DNA of 64,000 nucleotides from Ectobius pallidus (taxonomy: Eukaryota > Arthropoda > Insecta > Blattodea > Ectobiidae): assembly GCA_964059195.1 (NCBI GenBank), contig CAXKWD010000002.1, forward strand, positions 155,324,422-155,388,421, written 5' to 3'. The number at the start of each line of letters is the position of its first letter. Positions within the stretch are counted from its first letter, which is position 1. Below, one piece after another: positions 44,436 to 54,237 of the stretch. The notes under the pieces were generated by a model. It did no database searches and had not been told where the DNA came from. It was given only the letters and a program-made list of their open reading frames with translations. The translations under genes were made by a program, and so were the position numbers.

Positions 44436-45072
44436 GCTTTACAGGCACGTAAACCTTTGTAACTTCGGATGGAAAGATGTTAGTTCGGAATCTAATCAAA
44501 TCGTTAGTTCTCTGACAAAAGTCTATTAACATATAACCGTGAGCCTTCTTCGTTGCGTTTTGAAAAGCTTTGTAAAACGCTCTACAGTTTTCAGGGTACA
44601 CTTGTCTAGCTAGAAAAGTTATCTGATTTTTATCTCTCAAGTTTCTAAACAAGACCATATACTTTGTATTGAGAGAAATATCTCTACTGTGGGAAGATTG
44701 ATGAAAAAGGTTCTGAGTGATTAAAATTACAGATATATTACGATGATGACAACCTTTTGTGAATATTGAAGACACCTCGTTAGAGTAGGCTTTGTCTAGT
44801 AAATCGTCTAAAATTATTAAAACAGGTTTACTACAGTCTTGTTTCTCTTCAAAGTTTGGAAGACCTTTATGATACGTCACAGGGGTATTGAATTTACTAG
44901 ACGGAGGAATGGCATTAGTTTCACCGAAACACCACAAAATTCTGCTGTAATTACTTACGTTTGATAGATGATTCAAGTTGTTGATCAGTTTTATAGTGAA
45001 AGTAGTCTTACCACAAAAACTTGGACCTGAGACAATTAAAGTGAAAGGGTGTTCAAACTTTACGACAACCAT
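44392..45072 (-). CDS. FtsK/HerA-type genome-packaging ATPase
   Basis: 226 residues. Walker A GPSFCGKTTF lies near residues 15-24, Walker B VLIILDDLL near 84-92 and the sensor-like ILITQNLFH near 117-125. This is the A32-like packaging ATPase of Polintons, adintoviruses and related DNA viruses, expected to drive DNA into preformed capsids. The frame is intact and the length typical (about 220-260). It overlaps the Cys-rich small gene upstream by 20 nt and the small basic gene downstream by 44 nt. The element B copy is destroyed. Confidence 0.87.
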   Translation of the reverse strand: MVVVKFEHPFTLIVSGPSFCGKTTFTIKLINNLNHLSNVSNYSRILWCFGETNAIPPSSKFNTPVTYHKGLPNFEEKQDCSKPVLIILDDLLDKAYSNEVSSIFTKGCHHRNISVILITQNLFHQSSHSRDISLNTKYMVLFRNLRDKNQITFLARQVYPENCRAFYKAFQNATKKAHGYMLIDFCQRTNDLIRFRTNIFPSEVTKVYVPVKHETDKIPLPYLTSS

Positions 45073-45337
45073 AACAGTCTCTTATCATAGGCATGGGTCC
45101 ATCCCAGCAGTCGTGATCAGGATAATGTTTATCACATCTAAGACACTCTTTAACTATTGCACTACGTTGAACACTTTGAGGGAGTTTATCGTACACTAGA
45201 TAAATACTTTTAGCTGCACAAGAAGCTAAAAATTCCGGGGATAACTCAGCCAATTCTTCTCTAGTATGATGAATAAGGGTTCTGTGGATCAACAACTTCT
45301 TCACTCCCAAACATTCTAGAGACGAGGACGAGTCCAT
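45053..45337 (-). CDS. Small Cys-rich protein, probably zinc-binding
   Basis: 94 residues. The C-terminal third has CLRCDKHYPDHDC and then DCYGCRK, a CxxC...H..H.C...CxxC spacing that would bind zinc. The N-terminal part is leucine-rich and helical-looking. It lies between pPolB (26 nt away) and the ATPase (20-nt overlap); a remnant holds the same place in element B. Function unknown. Confidence 0.55.
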   Translation of the reverse strand: MDSSSSLECLGVKKLLIHRTLIHHTREELAELSPEFLASCAAKSIYLVYDKLPQSVQRSAIVKECLRCDKHYPDHDCWDGPMPMIRDCYGCRKV

Positions 45338-45363
45338 ACTGACACGGTACTTTATCCTCGTCT

Positions 45364-48300
45364 TTATTTATACCCGTAAGGGTGGGAGTCGAACCCACCG
45401 CGAACTCTGTATCTTTTACTGAAACAGAGACGGTATTTCTTACCTTCGGGCTCCGTGACTATACTCGGACCAGCCTTTCTCTTTATTTTCTTTTCGGTTC
45501 TCACAGAGACAGTAGCACTGTGATCACCGTTCAAAACCATGTTCTTAATAGTTTCGAAATTCACAATCTGTAAAGCCTTATAATTTAAGGTGATACCTCT
45601 AACTTTACAGACAGATTTTGTGGTGTTTTCGGATAGAACAAGTACCTTGTAACCATAGTTCTTAGGACCTCCGGTAGCAAATTCGGAAATGTAAGCGTCT
45701 GGCCCATCGTCACTAAGTTCGTCAGTCATGTCTCCTAAATAATCACCTGTAGGTACTCTGTATTCGTCCTTAGGTGTTTGCGTGTAAATCACGCTGTCAG
45801 TGTCGCAGTACAGAGCTCTACGCTGCAACTGATCAAGGTAGGAATAGAGTTCCATTCTACCTCCTGTTGTCACATAGGCCCCATGAACCACACTGGTGTG
45901 AGGAAGAGTAACCTGTTCCTCTTCTAATGGGACCCACGAAATCCACACGACTTCATCGTTTGCAAATAGAAGTCTTCTAATTTCTATCCCCGGTGTCGTG
46001 AGGAACCTGTACAATTCTAGAGGGTCTTTAACAAGTTTTGTCTTGCATCTGTCAGGATTCTCAACGAGCTTCCCCAGAAGGAATTCAGACATAACTTGCT
46101 AATAGTCCTCTTTCCAGCGTTCTTTTCGATTTGTGTGGGGTCTAACTGAATGCCTTCATATTCGAAAAACAAATCGATATATTTCTTTTTTTCTGTCTCT
46201 GATGTCACCCAAGTAGGGTATCCGCTGGACTCTGTTTTGATTTTCAGGAACAGGTTAATATAGTCCACGAACAAACCACCCTCACGGTTTTCACGAGAGT
46301 ACCTTGTAGTTTTGTACTCTAGAAATTCGTGGACTTTCATAACGGAATATCCTTTCTGAACAGCTAATCTCACCTCGTCCACAATCCAGGTACCGGTGAG
46401 AGCCCTCTCTTCCTCACTAGCATGATTACATCTGACATTCTCGCCTAATATCGCACATGTGCGACAAAGGGGAAACAAGAGCTTACCATTCCACCTGAAA
46501 GGCAAAACTGGATGGTAGAGCTCTCGCGGAGGAAGGACCGTGCATTTGATAACACCTTCTTTGTTCATCATGAGGTTGACATCCACACACTGATCCCCCA
46601 CGTAAACAGTGGGATGTCCTACAGGAAATTTAAAGTATTTGCAGATATATGGGTATAACGACATAATATCTGCGTACAGGATTTTTTCGGAACGCTTCTC
46701 GTCCACCTTGTGGAAAAGGCGCATAGCTTCTGTTCGCCCTCCGTAGACCGAGTCTCTCAAGACCAGAGGAGCATCACCTATCAATGGGTCCTCTTTCAAC
46801 GCAGGGAATTTCTCGAGTACGAGATCAATTTTACATTCCCACATTGCGTGAACAGTATACCCACAGGATCTGATCTTCTCCAATCTGGTCATGGTGTTTT
46901 CGTATTTCTCAGCTAGGGATTCGGAAGAATCCATCATGGGTACGTCTCTGTTAGGTCTACAGAGACATCCATGATAATAACTCCCGAGAAATTCGAAGAC
47001 CTCTCGTGGTTCTTCACAGAAACCGTCTACTTTCCATTGTGGGAATTCAGGTAGGCGAACTTCTCTTCCGTTACCCGCATGACGGATGATTATGTTCCTC
47101 TCCTTGGCTTCGTGGATAAGCCACATGAGGAATTTCCTTCAGTGCCTGCCTGCTGTACGGTAGCCGCAGGGAGGAACCAGACCTATGGCTTTGGGTTGGA
47201 GAAAAGTCTTACGAAAGATTTTGTTACAGGCCGACGCAATAGTAATGGCCTCTGCAAAAATGTCTATCTTGGCTATTTCCCAAAAGAGGGATTTGAAGAG
47301 AGTGCAGGCTTCTCTCAACACTGTAACGTCGGCCCGGCAATACTTTTCCAATTCTTTTTTCTTGTCAAACTCCTCGTTTTCGACAGACTTATGCCAATCT
47401 AGAAAAACTTCTCGGTCTTTCTCAGACATGGTGTCAAGTCCGTAAAACGATTTGTCAGGATGAGGACCAACGTAATTGAGGTTTTGACTGGTGTTGAAAA
47501 AATGCGGGTAATAACCTTTGGCAATATCGGTTAAGCCGAATGTCTTGGGGAAACTTCGCAGAGGAAGTGGGATGAAGTTTAAACTGTCTAGAAAGACGAA
47601 ATGTTCAAACTTCATGCACAAGATTTTGCATCCAGACATGACCAAGTCTGGAGTCCACTTTTCTCTAATAGCGAAGTCGAGAATAAACTGCAGATCGTAA
47701 GCTCTTGCGTTGTGTGCAATGATGATGAGGTTTTTGAACTGGGGTCTGTGTATTCTCAGATAATCCATGAAACTACGGATAGGATCTTCCCAAAATGAAT
47801 GAAAACGTGGTCCGCAATTTGAGCAGTAAGCGTCTTTAGACGACTCACAATGGGAACAAGATTGTTGAGCACAGAGTAGATTGGAGACATGAAGAAAAGT
47901 ATTGCCTTTCGGTAGCGTGTTTTGAGTTGACTCAATATCGTAATAGATGTATAAAATCTTGTCAGAACGCTCAGTGATTTTCAAGGGGGCCATGTAACAT
48001 TCGTGTCCTGTGTCTGGCTCATAAGAATTACAATTACTGCAGTAAGTTTTAAAACATTCATGTCTCTTTCTGTACGCATTAAACTTACCGCAATCTTTAC
48101 AACGCTGTAGAGCCATACATACACTGCGTCCCTCGATGAGGTTACGTTTGTGATTATCTAAGCATACTTTTCCACGGAAAAGTCTCCTACAAAAATCACA
48201 AAACATAGACTTCACGTTTTCGGGACAGGGAGGAGTAGATCTACAGGAAAAGCAAATGTGCTCACAACAATGTTGCGCACCACGTTCGAACCCTTTATTA

Positions 48301-49474
48301 CACCCTTCACAGATGTGGCGCTGGGCCATAGCTCCTTTTATATTAACAATAGTATGGTAATGACGTTCGTCTGGGTCGTATACAAGGTATAGTCTTTGTT
48401 TGTCTTGTCCGTTGTTTCCGTCAAATATCACTCTATCGAGATTAAAGCCCTTGTAAACCACTAGCCTATATTTATTCTGAAAATGCTTTTGAAATGCCTG
48501 AAGCTCCGCGATTCCTCCACCGTTCGAGAGATCTACACCAGATTCTCTCAAAAGCGCTTCAACGTTTGCTTTGATTTTCCTATTACTCATGTTAGTCTTC
48601 ATGTAGTTAGGATACTCAGGGTCTTGCTCCACTTTAGCAACTGCCATCACAATAGCGAATGCAAGACACTTTAGAACTGATTTAATAAAAACAACGCTTT
48701 TTTCAAAAGGGCAAGTGCAGCAGTCGTACGAGCCCTCGTAGGTACACCTACACCACCGTTACCGTTTGTCATGTGGACAATATCCACAACCGAACGTAAT
48801 CGATCAGTAGCGTTGAAGCGCTCGTTCGACTGACACACTTTCTGAACAACGCTAGCGATCACTTCCATGTTAATCTGATCTTTTCTCCTATAGGAGATAC
48901 CGATAGGTTTGTCCATATTATTAACCTCGTTAAAAATAGTGACACCAACCATATCGTGATCACTAGCTTCTACTAAAGCATGGTCTATTACATCTTGCAA
49001 ACATGCTTCAAAATAGTTAGGTCTAGAATTTTCACCAGGTTCTCTAAGGTTGATAACCAGTTGCAGGCCAACAGCACCGAACCGTGGATAGTCTTTACGA
49101 CTAGATTCCAGAATCGTGAATGATGAGGGGGCTGCCCTTTCATTCACGGTACTATCCGGTACGTTGTCTGAACCTAGTTCGTTTACACCCGCATTTTCGG
49201 GTTCAGCTTCATCTTGAGAAGTGGTACCTATATTGTTTCCAGATTCCTCGGATAATGTATCAGTATTACAATCTGGCAAACTCGAAGTTTCTATTTCATC
49301 ATCATCAGATTCCGAGAGAGTTATAATCTCTATATCTCTTCCGGAATCAGATAATGGTACAGTATTATTCTCGTTTTCAGCTTTAATACTTATAGCACTT
49401 ACGGAATCTAGAGACTTTATCGAATCCCTTTCTCCTTCCGAATCTGACGTGATATCAATATAGTTAGATGTCAT
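45364..49474 (-). pseudogene. Polinton protein-primed DNA polymerase B (pPolB), three lesions (element D)
   Basis: From ATG 49472-49474: an acidic Ser-rich N-terminus with SUMO-interacting-motif-like runs (about residues 5-75), then the conserved N-terminal region with GGGIAEL, and paired cysteines. Exonuclease motifs: YYDIES near 47940, AHNARAYD near 47710, YCRADV near 47330. Polymerase motifs: ADIMSLYP near 46665, KLCLNSFWG near 46085, YCDTDSVIY near 45800. The C-terminus is HPYGYK. Lesions: a one-base loss in an A-run near 48695; a TGA stop at 47139-47141 in frame; a one-base loss near 46075, inside motif B. Otherwise it is complete and collinear with the other copies. The predicted leader intron is 49537-51646. 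Confidence 0.92.
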
Positions 49475-49563
49475 TTTGTATGCAAACTGTACTTACTCAC
49501 TGTTATTCAGCTGATTAGGACACCTTATGGGAGATTCTGAAAGAAAAGAGACAGAACATAAGA

Positions 49564-49599
<36 letters not shown>

Positions 49600-50353
49600 T
49601 TTAAAAAAAGGAATATTGTTTTGTATTGAACAGAAAACATGAATAAAAGTTTGTAGACTTTCATGCTTTTTCTCTTACAGCTCGCACCGTTCAATATTTC
49701 ACTCCACGTCGATTGAGGTTTTGTGACAAACTGTGAACAAATAAACCATTCAGTTTATGATATAGGGAAACGGTGTAAGTGTATAACTGTGAAAATTTGT
49801 TTGGTTTCTAAAAATATGTCTCACACTAATTTTATTAACAGTAAACTGAAAGTAAGTTATTAAACAAGAACGTTGTCCTTGTGAACATCCTGTTAGGGTC
49901 TTCCGATCATGTCGGAACAAGCTTGAAAACTATAACGTAGGGGGTCAGTAAACATCCTGTAAGAAATCCGGTTCCCCCACCTAACTCTATTTTCAAACAT
50001 GAAAGTTCTAAGAAATACGGTTCCGGTTTCTAATTAACTATTTATCTATCTATCTATTTTCAGACAAGGACGTACTAGCGTAAGATCCTGTTGACTCATA
50101 TAATTCTGAATATGATTTCCGTATAGGAGCAGGTCGTAGCAAGTTAAGAAAATCCGTTATCTGATATCCGCTTAAAGGTCATTGTATCTAGGTCTGTAAA
50201 CAAGGATGTACTCATATAAGATCCTGTTGAGTCATATAATTCTAAATATGACTAAAGTATAGGAGAAGGTCGTAACAGTTTTGAACTACATCCTGCATAT
50301 AATTCTATTTTCGAACGAAGTTCCGTGATGACGAAAACCGTTACTCAATTCAA

Positions 50354-50363
50354 GCTATATAAA
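50354..50363 (+). promoter_or_regulatory. TATA box of the plus-strand gene pair
   Basis: CTATATAAAC, about 140 nt before the leader-exon donor GAG|GTAAGT (50503/50504). Confidence 0.45.
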
Positions 50364-50503
50364 CTGACTGACAGTTCCGTCTTGAAACATTGTTTCATAG
50401 TTGTGTGAATAGTGAAGACTAATTATTAGTTGGCGTGTGCATCTACATCTGAACTTCTTCTTCTTCAGCTAACATAATTGTCTTTTCTCCTAGTGCTATA
50501 GAG

Positions 50504-50681
50504 GTAAGTGACATCATGTTTGTTTAATAATATAATTAACTTCTCGTTTGTTTTCCTATTTCAAATAACTTCGTTTTCTGATAAAAAAAATCGAATAAAT
50601 CATGCATACTTTTTTCTAGGTCGACATATTATTTATTAATATTATTATTATTAATCAGAGTATTTTTCTGTTTATTTACAG
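50504..50681 (+). other. Predicted leader intron (plus-strand gene)
   Basis: GTAAGTGACA donor at 50504 and tgtttatttacag acceptor ending at 50681, with the ATG of the next gene immediately after the AG. 178 nt. The leader exon upstream has no ATG. Confidence 0.6.
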
Positions 50682-51008
50682 ATGGCTCTTAATATCGTAG
50701 AGAGATTCAACAGCGCTAGTATCCAGAACAGGTGTGTGCCCATAAATCAAATAGAGATTGATTCTGCCTATTTTATACTAGAGTGCGATGTGAAAGAAAC
50801 ACGCTTCGGTCAAAGTGTAATGTTGAAAATACGACAGAAAATTGACAGTGAAGTTTTAACAGTGTTTCTTCCCCGAAAATATACAAAGATCTTCTCTAAC
50901 GAAGATGTTACAGCAATAAACGGAGGGAATATTAAGTTAAATTTGGTATATCATGGAACATTTCAGAACAGTAAAGCTTATAATTTATCAATATTTAATG
51001 CAGAATGA
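50682..51008 (+). CDS. Small Polinton protein, OB-fold-like ssDNA-binding candidate
   Basis: 108 residues beginning MALNIVERFNSASIQNRCVP. Alternating hydrophobic strands with 'VFLPRKYTKIFSNEDV' near 63-78 and 'LNLVYHGTF' near 89-97. I recall similar ~100-aa proteins from arthropod Polintons, where a single-strand DNA-binding role has been thought plausible. That is a weak family memory plus a beta-rich pattern, not a proven match. The ATG directly follows a predicted splice acceptor. The frame is intact. Confidence 0.55.
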   Translation: MALNIVERFNSASIQNRCVPINQIEIDSAYFILECDVKETRFGQSVMLKIRQKIDSEVLTVFLPRKYTKIFSNEDVTAINGGNIKLNLVYHGTFQNSKAYNLSIFNAE

Positions 51009-51059
51009 GTGATATTAGTTAGTGAGGACTAATATTATTTTTCCTTTTAATTTCCGTAG

Positions 51060-51534
51060 GAACGGTGGTATAGTAGACTTTCAGTTCTTCACAGAACACC
51101 GAACCAAAAAATGTTTCGTGAAGGAGCTTGCAGCATGTAAGATAGACTCTGAAGAAACATATCATTACCTTTTTAAAAGCCCACGGGAAATTTTACCGCA
51201 TCAAGCAACTAGACAGTATTTGGAACATTATCACCATGGAATCAACTACACGAACGGCTATCTGGAATATTGTTTAATGGAGAATATTTTGAAAGACATT
51301 TTGAACAATTCTACCTATGTTTGTGTTAAAGGTTTAAATAAACAGGAGGTTTTAAAAAATATTTTACCAAGTATGCATGTCCATGAATTACGAGATTATA
51401 ACTGTCCAAATCTTAAGAATGTAGTGAAGTTAATTCCTGTATGTAGTTTTCACGGTACAACAGTACGTGACGTACGATGTTCGTTACAGAACGTTGTAAG
51501 TCTACAGGGGTGGCTTAAAAACACAATACATTAA
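51060..51534 (+). CDS. Unassigned protein, exon lacking its own ATG
   Basis: An open frame follows a strong acceptor (tttccgtag, AG 51058-51059): NGGIVDFQFF..., 157 codons to the stop. Landmarks are 'VDFQFF...FVKELA', 'YHYLFKSP', 'YVCVKGL' and 'CPNLKNV'. This pattern resembles a widespread unnamed arthropod repeat-associated family that normally starts at or just before the (M)xVDFQ segment. The 'DFQ...E' and later 'VKG' spacing hints at an RNase-H-like exonuclease fold (inference). No ATG lies upstream in frame before a stop, so either it is joined by splicing to a distant start or the start codon is lost. Confidence 0.45.
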
Positions 51535-51775
51535 TTTTTGAGAACAAGAAAATAAAAGGTTATTATTACTGAGGGTAAATTGTGCACTCTTATTATAAAA
51601 CAAAACACAGCTGAAGTTAAACAACGTTACATGGAAAAGAACTTACCTCTGATAGTGTTGGTTTTTTCTGGATGAAGAAGAAGCTGAATCACTATCACTT
51701 TCAGTCACACGTAGAGATATAGACACTCACGAAATATAGAGAACGTATGAGATCATATGTCAAAAACATTTCTCT

Positions 51776-51783
51776 TTTATAGC
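51776..51783 (-). promoter_or_regulatory. TATA box of pPolB (element D)
   Basis: CTATAAAA(G) on the minus strand, about 130 nt before the leader-exon donor at 51647. Confidence 0.5.
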
Positions 51784-52496
51784 TAGAGGAACACGTCATA
51801 TTGATGAGCTACAATTAGCATGCAGGATGTTTGTGTGTATGTGTATTTTCAGTCATTTTCTTGTCGGCAAGGGTGACCTGGAAATTTTCAGGATGTAACG
51901 GTTGATCTTCACCTGTACAGGATGTATTTTCATTCAGTTCCGTGTATAAGATTCATGTCGGTGATTGCTGTTATGACTTACATCATGCTTCCAGGATATG
52001 ACTGATTGTGTATTTCTATTTCTATTAGTTCCGTCTATAACGGTTTTTCAAGATCCTTATTGTTAATGATGAGAGAATAAGGATGTTGTGAAAAAAAATA
52101 CGTGTGTTGCGACACCATAATGATGAGCTGTAACCACTATTCCGGATATAACTGTTCCGTGATACCTATGATGAGTAAGAATTACTTTTAGACGGCCTAC
52201 ATATTGGTAGCTATTAATGATTTGTATGTACTGGCTTATTGTATTATAATAATAATATTTCTTGTGAAACTTAAATAAATAAGGTACAGTTAAACGATGA
52301 TTTATTTACCCCTGAAAAAACATTCCTATCCAAAAATCAGATGTAAGGTAAATATAGATGCATTTTGTGTACATTGGCAATATCCTAAGATTATTCTGTC
52401 GGTTCATACATTTGAGAACTGGTTTCATAAGAGGTCATGCAATTAGCATTACCAGCTGATATTTATTTCACATATTTTAAAACATTATTCATTTAA

Positions 52497-52850
52497 GTAT
52501 AGTACCTACATCTTTGAAATTTTAAAGGTTTAATTCTTACACTCTAACAGGTGAATGTTAACAATTTGAAGGAAATAGGACAACTGGAAAAAAGTTCTGA
52601 TATAAATTATTGTTCACCACCTGTGATTCATATACAAAGTTACTGTAATTCCTTAGAGCTAATATATATAACTTTTTTTAAAAAATAATATTTAGTGAAG
52701 TATACTAGTTACAGCTTTGAATTTTTAAAGGTTTAATTCTTACACTCTAACAGGCGAATGTTCAAAATTTGAAGGAAATCGGACAATTGGAAAAAAAGTT
52801 CTGATATAAATTATTTTTCCGCAGTTGTGATTCATAAATATAGGGATGTT
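52497..52850. repeat. Tandem ~190-bp duplication
   Basis: 'ttaaaggtttaattcttaca', 'ctctaacagg' and 'ttctgatataaatta' recur in order at about 52515-52605 and 52725-52815. No gene. The rest of 51785-52989 is AT-rich with degenerate 'caggatgta' words and no feature. Confidence 0.7.
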
Positions 52851-52989
52851 TGAATTCTAGCGAAAGTAATCATTGAGCAAAATATAGATTGTTATCATGG
52901 TAAGTGTTACAGATTCAACCTATTGCTAACGGTTAACTACGTAACAGGATCTTGTTGCATGACGACCTCAGTGCTCAAGGTAATATTAC

Positions 52990-53372
52990 TGTTGAGAGTT
53001 TTTCTCTAAGTTGGCTACCCTGCGCGGTAGTGTGTTTCGTGTTGCATGTTGGTACTAGGAACTCTCTCTTGAGCAGGAAGACGAGGGAGAAGACAAGATG
53101 TCGCATGTCTAGCTACAAGGACGGGATGGTGTTCTTGCTTGGATTGTTTGATTGACCAGTTTCGCAGTACTTTACAATCATCTCTTTATGTTCATTAATA
53201 GTGCAATATAATATACAAGGTTTTTATAAATAAACCTACTAGAGGACTTGCTTTGTTTGTCAGTTGTGTTGTGTTCAATTGTGTAACGGAAGCCAACCTT
53301 GCATCCTTGGGCAGACGTTATAACTACCATTTACAGTCCACTACAAATTGAAAACTTGTCTTGAATACAACA
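52990..53372 (+). repeat. 5' LTR (BEL/Pao)
   Basis: Starts TGTTGAGAGT. It contains a TATAAATAAA word near 53226-53236 that could serve as TATA or polyadenylation signal. Identical by eye to 58540-58922. 53373-54237 is the untranslated leader; I could not identify a primer-binding site with confidence. Confidence 0.95.
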
Positions 53373-54237
53373 TAATTCTTGGTCCACCGGCCGTGATAAT
53401 TCTTGGTATTGACAGCCGTGTTTGGAAATTTGTGGAACTTGGAACATTGTGATTGTGAAATTTGCATACTGCGAAATTAAATTGTACTGGAACATTACGA
53501 CATTGTCTTGCATTGCCGCCATAGCTAGCGTCTACCTTTGTTTGAAAAGCGGGAAAGTTGCAAGCAGTAATTGTAATTGAACATTGACATCGTGTGTATT
53601 GAACATTGACATCTTGTGTAATATAAATAATAAGAAGATATTGCATTTGAATATTCTTGAATTATTTGTGCAAAATAGACAATTACGAACAGTATTACTA
53701 ATACATGGAACCACGTGTGAAATGTTGCATCATCTTGCATTGTTAAAAACGTATCACAGCACAGAAGGGTTAGCAAACTGTGGAACTGTACCCGTTGAAT
53801 AATAACTTTAAACTTTGTGAGCTGAAACATCAGTGATTGTAATTGAATTATTGGTACTTTGAAAGTTAATTTGAAAAGACATTCAGCAGCATTACATCGC
53901 AGATGACGTCACGTTCTGGGAATCTTGCCAGACATCTTGGACAAAATCTACGACTTCATGGAGCTGTCTGATGTTGCCATTAGTGATACAATAATTCAAC
54001 CAACTGTAAGTTTGTTCCATTTTTGTCTTGCTTGTCCTAACTTGACTAGGGAAGACATCCTGTCTAAAATCCTAAAACCTACTTCTAATACTGAAACAAA
54101 GAAGTACTGACTTGCTTGTTAATCTTGTTTGACGGACTTGAATTAATTAAATATTCAATTGTTCGCTATTGCGCTGTTGTACATTTTAATAGAAATTTGT
54201 TTTTCATTAATAATAATCAATTGTTACATTATTCATC

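Larger units (their letters stand above)
49537..51646 (-). other. Predicted pPolB leader intron of element D, hosting antisense genes
   Basis: Donor AGAG|GTAAGT at 51647/51646 and acceptor ctctttctttcag ending at 49537 give a 2.1-kb intron 62 nt upstream of the pPolB ATG. It contains an ATT microsatellite (about 49567-49600), a diverged tandem repeat ('aagatcctgttgactcatataattct' type, landmarks near 50080 and 50220) and the whole plus-strand gene pair. Confidence 0.5.

Noticed and set aside
53331..53830. Several minus-strand frames in the BEL leader
   Set aside because: Overlap LTR and untranslated leader, no recognised domain.
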